A DNA stretch of 64,000 nucleotides, from assembly GCA_958496175.1 (NCBI GenBank), contig OY292280.1:2046001-2110000 (forward strand), read 5' to 3'. How positions within the stretch are numbered: position 1 is the first letter of the stretch; every line of letters begins with the position of its first letter. Below are positions 48,014 to 58,613 of this stretch, in pieces. The position numbers were made by a program, and so were the translations under genes. The notes beneath the pieces were generated by a model. It worked only from the letters and a program-made list of their open reading frames with translations. It did not search any database and was not told the DNA's origin. The stretch is from Sisyra terminalis. Taxonomy: Eukaryota; Arthropoda; Insecta; Neuroptera; Sisyridae.

Positions 48014-49457
48014 ATGGATCGTGAATCCTTCCAAATGGCTGATCCTACTAAAAAAGAAATTACCAAATTAATTTTTGGGCGGTAAGTATTCCATTAAAAA
48101 AAATAGTCGATTTTTGGATCTAATACTTTTGTGATTTTAGAATGAAGAAAGAAAAGGTGGTTTCCAACACTGGACAAGTCTCATGGATTGTACCAATTTC
48201 TGGTCCAAGTTCTAAGAAATTAGGTACAAATTCAGATGAAAAGAAAAATGATGGTGGTTCCACTAGCCGAAATGGGGGAACGAAGAGCTGTGAAGGAACT
48301 TCCAATCATCCAAAACAGTAATTTTTTTCTGGCTACTTTAAATAAGGGGTGTTCGATTTTGAGTGACCCAAGGGTCACTATAAATAACAATTTGGGTTTT
48401 GGGGGCCAAGCAATGAGTTTATAATTTTTTCAACAACGCAATTCACAACAATGACTCACTAATGTACATTTTTCTTACCGGATATTATTTATGAGCTTTC
48501 TGAATCACTTTTTGAATCATTTTTTGAATCACTTTTTGAATCATTTTTGGAACTTTTTTTGGAATCACTTTTTGAATCATTTTTGGAATCATTTTTGGAA
48601 TCACTTTTGGAATCATTTTTGGAATCACTTTTGGAATCACTTTTTGAATCATTTTTGAAATCACTTTTGGAATCATTTTTGAAATCATTTTTTGAATCAC
48701 TTTTGGAATCACTTTTGGAATCATTTTTGGAATCACTTTTTGAATCATTTTTGGAATCACTTTTGGAATAATTTATGAAGCACTTTTTGAATCATTTTTG
48801 GAATCACTTTTTGAGTCACTTTTAAAGTTATTTTTTTTAATTTTTCGAGCCTCATTTAAACATAATTACTATATCTATTACATTTTCATAACTTTTGAAC
48901 ATGATAGTGCTATTTTTTGTTATAGAAAATTGAAGGAAACCCCCTTAAGCTCCCCAAAAGGACATCACTCTGGTCCTAGTACATCCCGCGCATCTACTGC
49001 TAGAAACTCTCGGAAGACTTTCTACAAATGTGAGATGAAGTCCGAAACAAAACTGCTTTTTACTAGAATCAATAAGCAAAAACCCAAAGCGAATTCTCGC
49101 GTTCAGAAGAAAGTATCTAGGCGACGATCTAAAGAAAAATTACATGCCGAATCAAAAAAAATTGTTCAAAATTTGGAAACTTCCACCCGCGTTTTACGAT
49201 CACAAGTCCCAGTGGCCAAAAAGGTAGATGCATCCAAAGAAAAAATCACCTATCCAAAAGTCGTGCCGAATGACGAACATCGATTAGCAACCGATAACAG
49301 CCGTAATCCAGCTGTTAGAGTAACGAGAAAATTTGTCAACTCAACTTTCTATTCCTTAATCTATTTGAATATCAATGGCAATGATTCCGATGCATTAAAA
49401 ATGGAAATTTGGCGACGAATCAAATTTTCAGACCCAAAAAAGAATGAGGGTCAGTAA
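48014..49457 (+). CDS. Unknown basic protein, three exons, 258 aa
   Basis: I do not recognise a family. Exons 48014-48081, 48141-48317 and 48926-49457 join in phase (both introns phase 2) to 259 codons with the stop at 49455-49457. The N-terminal 50 residues include a run TKKEITKLIFGRMKKEK and then SWIVPISGPSSKK. The middle is Ser/Lys/Asn-rich and the C-terminal half strongly basic (RVQKKVSRRRSKEKL), suggesting nucleic-acid binding or nuclear localisation, which is inference. The last 40 residues (FYSLIYLNINGND, MEIWRRIKFSDP) look more folded. A TATA/initiator pair upstream and three consistent exons argue for a real gene. It is probably lineage-restricted. Confidence 0.6.
48494..48830. repeat. 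12-bp minisatellite in intron 2 of the unknown gene
   Basis: About 27 copies of GAATCA(C/T)TTTT(T/G). Because the unit is a multiple of three and contains no stop in several frames, both strands carry open frames of tetrapeptide repeats (LESF/LESL on plus, MIPK/VIPK on minus). They are artefacts of the array, which lies between the exons at 48317 and 48926. Confidence 0.9.
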
Positions 49458-49804
49458 TTTTCTCCAAAATTTAGTCCAATTTTCAAAAGCCTCTTGAAAT
49501 ATACATTTTTCATCAATAACATTGAAGAGTTGCGCATCGAACTTGTTTGCTTCTTCTGTTTTTTTTTTTTTTGGAACTCGAATATTTTTGTTTGAAATTG
49601 AGGGGTTTGCCCCCCCCCCATCGCAGTTTTTCCACTGGACTCCTTATGTTTAGTTCTTTGAGATACCAATTTTTAAGAAGATGAAGTGAAAATAACTAAT
49701 AATGAAGGAAACGATTGCATTTGGGTGCTTTTTAAAAAAAAATTGGTAAACAGTAATCGAAGGATCAATTGTCGGGGATATTTTGTCATAGAGAGATTTT
49801 TTTT

Positions 49805-49935
49805 AAATGTTATTTTCCGTCGCTATATAACTGCTAAGATCTTTAACGACCCTAGGGTAAATAAAAATCCGTATTCGAGGAGTAAATATCGACAGTTTCC
49901 TCGATTCAAGGATCGAATCCAACACCAACCGGTTT
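49805..49935 (-). mobile_element. SINE copy, head degraded
   Basis: Minus-strand core (ACCCTAGGGTCGTTAAAGATC), body (CGATATTTACTCCTCGAATA) and a B-box-like GGATTCGATCCTTGAATCGA. The head beyond it is replaced by unrelated sequence. Confidence 0.65.
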
Positions 49936-50164
49936 GGTTTGGTTTAAATTTTCTGGTGCAATTTTGGTCATTTTTTTTTTTAAAAAGTCGAAGAAAAAAT
50001 ATTTTCATTGGTTTTGATAACAAATGTAATTGCAGTTTCAGGAAAAAATGACGATAAAGCTGGAATTTTCCACCATTAAAGGGTGAAACAAAGGGTTAAT
50101 TTATTTCCCTAATTTTCATTTCTTCACGAGAAAATTTTAACTTTAACATATTTTTTTATTTTTC

Positions 50165-50312
50165 GACAGTCATTAAGTTTGTCAACAAGGGACTCTAGGG
50201 TTAATAAAAATTCGTAAATTGAGAAATATCAAAAATTTGCTCGATACCAGAATTGAACCAAAAACCTACCGATTTTAGAGCGGCCACCTTGACCACTCGA
50301 CCACCTGTAGTC
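50165..50312 (-). mobile_element. tRNA-derived SINE copy
   Basis: On the minus strand CTACAGGTGGTCGAGTGGTC opens the head, then AAGGTGGCCGCTCTAAAA, a B-box GGTTCAATTCTGGTATCGAG, the ATTTTTGATATTTCTC body and TTAACCCTAGAGTCCCT. Well preserved, and inserted about 370 bp from the copy at 49805. Confidence 0.75.
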
Positions 50313-50332
50313 TGTTAAGGTTTTCTGGTTCT

Positions 50333-50336
<4 letters not shown>

Positions 50337-50388
<52 letters not shown>
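50337..50388. repeat. (TA)26 microsatellite
   Basis: Uninterrupted TA dinucleotide run of about 52 nt, 25 bp from the SINE head. Confidence 0.95.
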
Positions 50389-50391
<3 letters not shown>

Positions 50392-51349
50392 ACATTTTTA
50401 TAGAACACATCCATGAATAATTGTGAAAAAAACAATGGAAGAAGCAAAAACAAACGCGATGCGCTTACCTATGTTCAAATAAAAATGTAAACCCCGGCGA
50501 ATAAAAAAAAACAATTTATAAAAGACTAATAATTGAACAGTATTTTTATATATCCATTTGTATTATATTATACGAAAGTACCTGAAAAATATAATTTTTA
50601 ATATAGTTTTAAGTTGTTGCTAACATTTTAATATCAATTCAAATTGTTACTAACTAAAATTTTTATGATTATACTAAAAATAAATGTATGAAAAGTTTAA
50701 GGTTTCATTTGTTTTTTCGTTCCTTTTCCTATAGGCTCATGCAACTATATTATAATCTCTAGATGGAGAAGGGATTGCAAAATTTGGGGTAGTTACCCAT
50801 ATCGCAGGGGACCGGCAAAAGTGACCCTTAATATTTAGGGAAATTTTCATGTTTTGAAATGATCATTTAAAAATCGCTGGTTTTTTGTATGTGTTAGCAT
50901 GTATAGACCAGTGAGGATCTACCTCCTCCTCTTCCCAGGGGACTCCATAAATTTTGGATATTACTAAAAGAAGTTACAATTGAAGATTAATGCCCATCCG
51001 TTTGACAAAAATTTTTGGAGGCGCCTATGATTGTCCTATCGGTATTATATCAGTAGCGTTATTATTTAGGGAAGAAATTTTGAGCATTGTTTTATAAACA
51101 CAATAAATATTAGCTGTAGAAATAATAATTTATCAGAGAAATCGGCGAAAGCGATAACGAATAGTCAAAACAGTAATTTGATACATTTGAATCATGTTCG
51201 TGTAAATTTAGATTAAATGTTTTTTTTTGTGTACACATTTTTATCGGAATTGCAAAATTTTCTGGGAATTGTTTATTTTCATTAACAAATTAGTAAACAT
51301 TGTGTTAAAAATTACATATTTGCCACTGGTTTATCGTTGACTACTTTAG
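50389..51349. other. Intergenic, no gene seen
   Basis: AT-rich DNA without supported frames. It should contain the promoter of the gene at 51492. Confidence 0.45.
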
Positions 51350-51475
51350 TTAGCAGTTCTTCGTGTCCTTTAAAAACAGCAACTTCATCTTTTGTTTTTG
51401 TAAGTCTTTTGTATGGCAAAAATTTTTGAGACATCAAAAATTTGTGAAGAAATTATTCGAGTTCTATATTTTTAG
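51350..51475 (+). other. Predicted 5' UTR exon and 76-nt intron
   Basis: A strong donor GTAAGT at 51400 and an acceptor TTTTTAG ending at 51475 define a 76-nt intron. The short exon before it would start near 51350. The frame through the intron is open but encodes a low-complexity stretch, so I start translation at 51492. Confidence 0.45.
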
Positions 51476-51491
51476 TGGTAACTGCGTTCCA

Positions 51492-52013
51492 ATGGGTGAT
51501 ACTAAGGCGATTTTGGCTCAAATTAAAATCGGGTACATAATTCCGATTCGTGTTTGGGATCCACCTGGATTGATCACTGGTATAGTAGTTGATATCAAAG
51601 AGCATAAATTCACCCCCAAATTCTTATGTAGCATTGAGGACCATGAGCAATTTGTGTGGGTAAATGCTACAGATATTGACCTAAAAAAAATGAACACCAA
51701 ACAATCCCCATTCGAGTGGTACGATTCGGATACTCCCGACTCCGAGGAAGAAACGGAAGGTGCCTGCAGTTTAGTGATCCTGGAAGAGCGCCAAAAACGC
51801 AAAAGAGCACGAAAACAAGTGGTACAAAATTCCGAAATAGAATGGGATTTTCCACTCACTGATGAAATGGAGGATATGGACAAAACAGAAAAAAAATACT
51901 CTGGACATCTAAAACAGTCGACTGCTCAACCAAACATCACTACGGTCCACGAAACCGAAAAAACAGAAAACCTCGATTATATCTGTGATAAAATTAATAT
52001 TACCAAACTTTAA
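51492..52013 (+). CDS. Unknown 173-aa protein with Tudor/chromo-barrel-like N-terminus
   Basis: I cannot name a family. After MGDTKAILAQIKIGYIIP, residues about 10-60 alternate short hydrophobic strands (IRVWDPP, GIVVDIKEHK, FLCSIEDHEQFVWVN), suggesting a small beta-barrel like Tudor or chromo-barrel folds; this is inference from pattern only. Residues 70-90 are acidic (YDSDTPDSEEETEGA), then a basic patch (EERQKRKRARKQ) that could be a nuclear signal, then a polar tail to the stop at 52011-52013. Coding is supported by codon-rich GC content above the surroundings and a clean spliced 5' UTR. AATAAA at 52253-52258 could end the transcript. It may be related in function to the unknown gene 2 kb upstream, but no sequence similarity is seen. 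Confidence 0.6.
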   Translation: MGDTKAILAQIKIGYIIPIRVWDPPGLITGIVVDIKEHKFTPKFLCSIEDHEQFVWVNATDIDLKKMNTKQSPFEWYDSDTPDSEEETEGACSLVILEERQKRKRARKQVVQNSEIEWDFPLTDEMEDMDKTEKKYSGHLKQSTAQPNITTVHETEKTENLDYICDKINITKL

Positions 52014-54283
52014 TAGATTTTCTCTTGTCCATCTATTTTCTGCGCTGCTAAAATGGTCTAACCAAATAAGCATACTAAACATGAGGATGAAAATACTAAG
52101 TATCCAAGTTATTAATTGTCGATCCTGTTTTATCATAAATCCTCTCTTATCTGGTTAAACTCTTTAAATAAGGGCACATTAAGGCCTAGACCCGTAATTT
52201 TTGGAGCCCGAAAATTAGATTTTTAATTTTTTTATTTTTATTTAACAGAAACAATAAATACTCATACTAACTAAAAATAAGCCCGGAATTACAATATTGC
52301 TTAGGGCCCGCTTTAGTCTTAGTCCGCCACTGCCTTTAAATAAGATATTCATTGATTGACAATAAGATAAACGTAGGTATTTCAGCAAAAATAAGGAATC
52401 ACATATATGTGAGGTGGATACAAAATTCAATAATCATTATCACAAATTTAAACTAACTGATTATTGTCATTTGTTTTAACTGACATTTGTCAGTTGTGTC
52501 TAGTGTTACCACTATTTTTATTGTGTGAATAAAGTATATTGGTTATTTAAGCTACAAAAATACTAAATTGTGTCAAAATAAAGTACGATTTATTTGCTAT
52601 AAAACTTGTTATCGGTTTCTGACTTCTTCAGGTGCTGATACCATTCTTTATAACACAATTTAAAGAAAAAGAGAATCAAAATATTTATTATCACTGTTAA
52701 ACATATTTCTACAGTCTATATTAAAATTACATTTCTATTGTACACAAAATTTCATAAAACCAACCTTTTTTGTATATTTATATATTTTTTTAATTTATGG
52801 AGATGAAACAATAAAAACAATTGGAAATAAAATTTTATTAAGTGATTTTTTACTCCCAAAACTAAAAGATATTATTTTAAAATTAATCATATATATTTAT
52901 TATTAATCCCGATCCGGTAATTTATTTTCAATTTAATATCTTTGGATTGAAGGATTTGAGGATCTTTTTTTATTTTAAAGAATTGCCATTTTGTTTTTTG
53001 TTATAACTAGCTTCCTATAATTCCTTATATTACGTAAAATAATTTAAATTTACCAAAAGTACCACAGTAATTCAATGTTATATCAATATAAATGCCACTG
53101 CTATAACTTTTCTTTATAGCCACATATTGTTATTTATAATCATTTGGAAAAGCAGTAACAGAATACGAAACGTTGCAAAAAATATAAAAGATCCTCAAAT
53201 TCTCAGAAACACATTAAATTTTATAATATTAATTATATAATTTGTCGTATAATACATTAAATTAATGCATCATAAGAAAATAATCTAAAAACGTTATTGG
53301 CGTATCATGGAGTACTGCAAAAAATGTCATCCCTTGGATTTTTTCCCCCAAAAATTAGCAAAATCCCTTAGATGATTTTCTTTTTTTGATTCAAACTTCG
53401 GTGTTTTTCGTCATAGTCTTCAGAAAATTGAAATTTGTAGAACATAAATTTGGTATATTACTAAAATATAACTTTTTTTTTGAATTTTTGCGCCAAATTG
53501 AAATCTGGTATGAGTATTTGAAGTTTAAGCATAGAAATTTCGGGAAATTGATAAAAAATATTGATTTTTCTCGTATTTTAAATCCGGGAAAAGACAACAA
53601 TCGAATTCAATTGTTTATTGTGTCATTCGGTCAAAAAATGTAATCAAGTCGACCGATATAAAATTTAATCTTCCGCTTAAATTGTATTTGAAATAAACTT
53701 TATTTTTAAAGACTAAGTGTTGAAAAAATTCAAAAAGTGGACAATAATCAAAATAAAATAAATTATCACATAAAATTTCAAGGGTTTCAAACAATTTTTG
53801 TTTGATTGAAGTGAAATACGATCGAAACACGGAATCAAGTTGATCGAATTTGAAATTTAATTTGGCGCTTAATTGTTACTTTAATTTGTTTATTACACTG
53901 TGTAATACACAAAAATATGTTACAGTAATAATATAAGTACAATATAGTAACATAATATAGCAATATAATATAGTAATAATATATGTAGTATAAATATGGT
54001 ATTATATATATATATGATGTATAAAATTGTATTTTATATAAGCTTTTTTTATAATTGCCCCGTTTTTCGGGATTTATATGCTTCTAATGTTTCTACCAGA
54101 TTTGCGGAAAAATTCAAAGAAATAATCAATATCAAATATTGAAATTTTGCATCGATGTTTATCGATATATCGCATACAAACATCGAAAAATTTACACAAT
54201 AATTTCTGCGTAAAAAGGCAGAAAATAAATATTAAAGTCTTAATTTGTCGAACACAACTTTATTAATTTTCGAAATTTGTTGA
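52014..54283. other. Intergenic, no gene seen
   Basis: AT-rich. A pair of diverged direct repeats (AATCAAGT(C/T)GA(C/T)CGA then AAATTTAAT near 53641 and 53832) is the only structure noted. ORFs open on both strands at 53386-53643 look like chance. Confidence 0.45.
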
Positions 54284-54345
54284 TTTACGGATTTTTATTA
54301 ACCCTATAGTCGCTCAAAACCTTTGTACTTATAAAACGACGGTAA
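54284..54345 (+). mobile_element. SINE core fragment
   Basis: TTACGGATTTTTATTAACCC then TATAGTCGCTCAAAACCTTT: only the body/core part of the SINE, with the head missing. Confidence 0.6.
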
Positions 54346-54611
54346 ATAGCAACTAAAAAAAGTGAATTAAATCGTATTCCTTTCCCTCTATTGGTTCCTT
54401 ATTTCCTATTCCTTTTCCTATGCTGGTGGACTATTTGAGCAACCTATGAAAATAAGCATTCGCATGGACCCAAAGTTCCAATAGTAAAAAAAAAACAATA
54501 GAAAATGTAACGTTGCCAAAGTTTGACTAATCTAAAAAGATTATGAGCCATTTTTTTGAAATGAAATAATACTTCGAAAATCGATTCAAGGATATATGAA
54601 AATCAAATACC

Positions 54612-54835
54612 GGCGCATATATCTTTTAAAACCGTCAAATCTGGCAACATTGCATTTTCTACTTTGTTTTATTCTTATGTTCACAATTTTTTTGTTAATT
54701 CAATTCTAATATGGTAGAATTTTCTATTTTGTGACCAAATTTTCATTAGGGATCGATTTATTCGCGAATTAAATGAAAACCCAAGTATAAAATGCAGCGT
54801 TACCTGATTTGACGGTTCTAAAAGGGACATGAGCC
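54612..54835. mobile_element. MITE, 8-bp-duplication family
   Basis: Ends GGCGCATATATCTTTTAAAA and TTCTAAAAGGGACATGAGCC are imperfect inverses, with CAAATCTGGCAACATTGCAT inside. CAAATACC on the left and CAAATAAG on the right are a decayed 8-bp target duplication (6 of 8 match). Confidence 0.7.
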
Positions 54836-55133
54836 CAAATAAGTATATTTTTTTTTACTCCTTTTATTGGTTTTCTAGTCCAAAACTCTAAACGCAAATT
54901 TTTTTTCAATTTAAACTTTTCACTGTCTTTGAAAGAGATTGCTTGGCAATCGAAATACGTGTATGGGCGTCAAAAATTCATTTGTATGAATTGTATATAT
55001 TTTATAAACAGCAAAAATGTTAGTTTTGAGGAACGGCTTGAGAAAATGTAATCTTTTTTTTATAGAAGTGGAATTTTATTAAGCTGTCTAATATTGTACA
55101 AAAGTGATATAATTTTAATGATTTCTTCATATT

Positions 55134-56605
55134 TTAGGCACCCAATTGTTTGTAGAGTAGTGGAACGTAGTCATCGTACTCAGCTTGATAAAAATTGCCA
55201 GCGATTGGATGTCCTAGTTTGTATTTTTCAGCGAATTTTCGAATGGAAAATTGAGCTCTATTATCGGCCGAACTGGAAAAATACAGGATTAGTGATAAAT
55301 TTGGGATGAACGGTTTATGATAGTTACGTGTTGGTTAGCCGAGGTTCGTCAAAATTAATTTTTCCAGGTTGTTCATAGATGAGGAAAACGTAACGGTGGA
55401 GTCCCGTGTTAGGTGGGGGTCCAGATCCTACGTAGTCGGAGAGGACTTCTCCAGAAGCTACATTACTCCCGGATATATTTCCTACTAACCAATGGTGCCA
55501 TTCCCGAAATTTAGGATCCGCACGACTAGGAGCATCAGGATCTGAAAAATCAGTAACTTTTAGCAAAAAAAAGAAGCAAATGAGAAGAAATAAATTAATG
55601 GAGTTCGACTAAACTTTCGGTTTAGTCAAATTTTGGTACTAAATTAACAGTTTTGGTATCAACAAAAAAAAATGCTGAAACAACGATTAGTGAACTCTGG
55701 TCCTGCTTTCCAAAGTAATTAATGTTTTACTAAATTACTAATTATGCAATATTTTAATTATTCCAGTGAATAAACCATAATTTGAACTTCCTGTAAAAAA
55801 AACCATGGTATAGTTATTAAAGGCGTTTTAAATATAATGATTTAAAATGCCTTTAATAACTTTAAATAAATTCTAATAGGTTTTTGGAACTTTTAAAGTT
55901 CCTTAATGAACAAAAATTGTTACCAAAGTCAGTAAAAGTTTCGACTAAAACTAAAGGGGATTAAGATGATTGTAAAAATTTATAGTTGCATCTCTTCGTA
56001 GCTATTTTTGTTTGAACTTCTGTTCAAGTTTATATTTATGGTATGATTTTTATATATTATTATATTAAATTATACTACATAAATTGGGCCGCAATATATT
56101 CTATATTTTGTATACACAGAATTGGGAATACTTTCCGATTTTACTTAGGAAAAACTATAATAGTAGGTACTTTAGGAAAACTGTAATACAAACCAGTCAT
56201 GCATAGAAGGTAAACACCGCTTTCTTTGGCATTCCACTTAACCTCCGGTTTGTCTTTTACTTGAGTTGGAGTCAAAACATCTCCTTGATTAACAGTAGCA
56301 CCACTTGGATACGAAATCTTAAATAAACAATATTATCATTAGTCTACAACTGATAAGAATTCATGAAGACCTTGACGACACCCGGTACAATGATTGTGGT
56401 TAAATAACTAATGCAATTAGTACAGGAAAAAAACATCTAAAACCATAAATACCTGTGCTACTTCTACCGGAGCTTTATCAATAACATCCGGAACAACTTC
56501 GTGCTTTTCCATAGTTTTTCCAATTTTCGATACGAGAGTTCTACTGCAATTGATTAAGGCACTCGAAGAACGAACACTGAAAATGGTTTTCGTTGCCGAC
56601 AACAT
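55134..56605 (-). CDS. Pebp: Phosphatidylethanolamine-binding protein (PEBP)
   Basis: PEBPs bind phospholipid head groups and, in animals, modulate kinase signalling; most are cytosolic. Minus-strand exons 56605-56453, 56317-56194, 55541-55328 and 55272-55134 join in phase to 209 aa plus stop. The family signature is clear: [23 protein letters not shown] (motif 93-99), [37 protein letters not shown], and the C-terminal [25 protein letters not shown] split across the last intron. The first 31 residues precede an internal Met32 where canonical PEBPs start; they are Ser/Arg/Lys-rich without acids, resembling a mitochondrial presequence. Both starts are usable on sequence grounds. A 5' UTR exon at about 58038-58100 is predicted. 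Confidence 0.95.
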
Positions 56606-56862
56606 AATGTTACTAGGTAATTTAGGAAAGTGAAGTCAGTAGAGTATATTAGTGGGGTATTACCATAGAGCTATAGTATAGAGTGTTTTCATAAAATGAC
56701 TTTCCATTTCTCTCCTTCACTGGCGTCTCATTGCCATGGTCAAAGCGTGGTGTATTTGAAAATATATCAGTTGAAAAATAGTCACCGGAAAATTGTTATT
56801 TTTCCTACTATAGCTCTTATTTTCCATCCATGATTTTTTAAGTAAAAATATGATGAATTTTC

Positions 56863-57335
56863 GGCTCTAGTCCCTTTTAGTTCGGTCAATATCTGGCAAC
56901 GTTGCATTTTCAATTTAATTTTTTATGTTAATTTAGTTCTAATATTGCATATTTTTCTCTTTTAGGGCTAAATTTTCATTATAAGCTGATTTATTTGGGA
57001 ATTAAATTAAAAACAAAGTAGAAAATTTCTACAATTTCTAAAATATTTAGTCTATGCATGTTGTATTCAAAAAAATTACATCCTATTTAAATATATTATT
57101 ACCCGTTATAACCTAATTTTAAATAATAAATATAAAAATGCAACGTTACCAGATATTGACCGAAGGTTTATAAATTACACAGGTTGCCCCATTAGAAAAA
57201 AAAATATGACGTCATACGAAGAATTGTGAAATTTTAATCAGTCTGAACGAATGTACGAATTTCTTCTGGATACGTCACGTAGCGCATGAGGCCACCTGTG
57301 TATTTTATAAACCTTGCCAAAAAGGGACCTCAGCC
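56863..57335. mobile_element. MITE, 8-bp-duplication family, interrupted by another MITE
   Basis: GGCTCTAGTCCCTTTTAG then TTCGGTCAATATCTGGCAAC at the left is matched inverted at the right. GAATTTTC stands directly outside both ends (56855-56862 and 57336-57343), an exact 8-bp target duplication. The right arm is split by the element at 57162-57316. Confidence 0.8.
57162..57316. mobile_element. MITE with AAGGTTTATAAATTACACAG ends, nested copy
   Basis: Left AAGGTTTATAAATTACACAG and right CTGTGTATTTTATAAACCTT bound about 153 bp, closely similar to the copy at 60929. It lies within the right inverted repeat of the 56863-57335 element. Its own target duplication is not readable. Confidence 0.8.
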
Positions 57336-57346
57336 GAATTTTCAAT

Positions 57347-57571
57347 GGCTCATGTGTACTTTAGCACACCCACAATCTGGCAACGTTGCATTTTTGACTT
57401 TGTTTTTAATTTAATTCGCGATTAAATCGGTCCATAATGAAAATTTAGCTACAAAAGAGAGAATCATACCATATTAGAATTGAATAAACAAAAATATCGC
57501 GAATTAAATTAAAGACAAAGTCGAAAATGCAACATTGCCAGATTATGGGTGTGCTAAAGTACACTTGAGCC
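57347..57571. mobile_element. MITE, exact 8-bp target duplication, 225 bp
   Basis: Inverted ends of about 85 bp start GGCTCATGTGTACTTTAGCA and contain CAATCTGGCAACGTTGCATT. TTTTCAAT occurs directly outside both ends (57339-57346 and 57572-57579). Eight-bp duplications fit hAT-type transposition, but the terminal bases are not the usual hAT ones. It is nearly the same as 28325-28548. Confidence 0.85.
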
Positions 57572-57651
57572 TTTTCAATCATTGTTTCCTGATAGGGAAT
57601 CAAGTAAAAATTGTATTTTTGCAATGGGTGCTTTTTGAACCATAAACTTTT

Positions 57652-57913
57652 GGCACATGCCCCTTTTATAACCATCAAATTTGGCAACGTTGCAATTTCT
57701 ACTTTGTTCATAGTTGAATTCGCAAATAAATCGGTCTATAATGAAAATTTAGCCACTAAGGAGAAAAATTAAACCTTATTAGAATTGATTTAAAAAAAAT
57801 CGTAAATAGACCAAAAAAAATAGAAACAAAATAGAAAATGCAACGTTGCCTGATATTGAGCCATGAGCCAATGCAATGTTGCCAGATTTGAGGGTTCTAA
57901 AGGGACTTGAGTC
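57652..57913. mobile_element. MITE, 8-bp-duplication family
   Basis: GGCACATGCCCCTTTTATAA at the left and GTTCTAAAGGGACTTGAGTC at the right, with ATTTGGCAACGTTGCAATTT inside. AAACTTTT and AAATTTTT outside the ends match at 7 of 8 bases. The right arm has a small internal duplication of the GCAACGTTGCC stretch. Confidence 0.7.
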
Positions 57914-58047
57914 AAATTTTTTTGGGGAAACCATTTACATTTGATGTAGAAGGGTAACGGGAAGGCTTCTTGAAAAAAATAAATTGAAATCCGAAGATTA
58001 CTAAAAACAGAAAAATACTTATAGTAAAGATACTCACCACGAATTTT

Positions 58048-58613
58048 AATGCTATTGGAAGGAAAAATTCAACCATGCGGGACACTCAACCTGTCGTTCG
58101 GCAGTAAATAGGAAATGTTATCTTTATTTTATTGTTTCATTAAATTTAGGAGATAAAAAAAACAATGGTTCAAAATTATAAAATTTGGTCAATTTTGGAG
58201 ATATTTAGTAGCTTAGTCCCCCCCTCCCCTTCTAACGAAGCTAGGTAGGAAGTAGAATTTTCTTCAAGAAGGATTTAAATTAACCTCATTTTATAAAAAT
58301 ATTCTTCCTACTTTGCAGAATATTTTGGATTTTACTTACTGTTTATTTATAGTATCAATCGGGACTTCAAACACTATTTTTATAGGGAGGAAAGAATTCA
58401 TACTTTATGCTGTAGAATGGAAAATGGAATGACCCAAGAAAAGAGTAAGAATACGAATGACGATCTTAGTTTTTTCATACGGGGAATGGACTACTAATGG
58501 TAATTGGTAGACTTCAATGGACATTTGAGGTATTTCGCCGGGGATAGACGAAGACTAAGGGAATAATTCAACCACGCGGGAAACTCAACTAGCCGTAAGA
58601 CAGTAAACGAAAT
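58048..58613 (-). repeat. Diverged duplicate of the PEBP 5' UTR region
   Basis: About 65 nt at 58051-58115 and at 58549-58613 share TTCAACCA(T/C)GCGGGA(C/A)ACTCAAC and a GNCAGTAAA block with roughly 70% identity, same orientation. The first copy contains the likely PEBP 5' UTR exon; the second lacks the donor. It could be a decayed or alternative first exon, or a dispersed repeat. Confidence 0.45.

Larger units (their letters stand above)
56606..58100 (-). other. Predicted PEBP 5' UTR exon and intron 1
   Basis: On the minus strand a strong donor (CGTG then GTGAGT, exon end at 58038) can pair with the acceptor ACCTAG whose exon starts at 56612, seven bases before the PEBP ATG. The intervening 1.4 kb is mostly the nested MITE cluster. 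The exact transcription start is not visible. Confidence 0.5.

Noticed and set aside
48485..48771. Tetrapeptide-repeat ORFs on both strands
   Set aside because: Artefacts of the 12-bp minisatellite within an intron.
48494..48830. CRISPR-like array
   Set aside because: Contiguous 12-bp units without spacers in a eukaryotic genome.
49686..50051. 121-aa ORF
   Set aside because: Reads through an antisense SINE copy.
50337..50388. TATA promoter element
   Set aside because: Pure (TA)n microsatellite, not a positioned core promoter.
53386..53643. 85-aa plus and 69-aa minus overlapping ORFs
   Set aside because: Both strands equally open in AT-rich DNA, with no distinguishing features.
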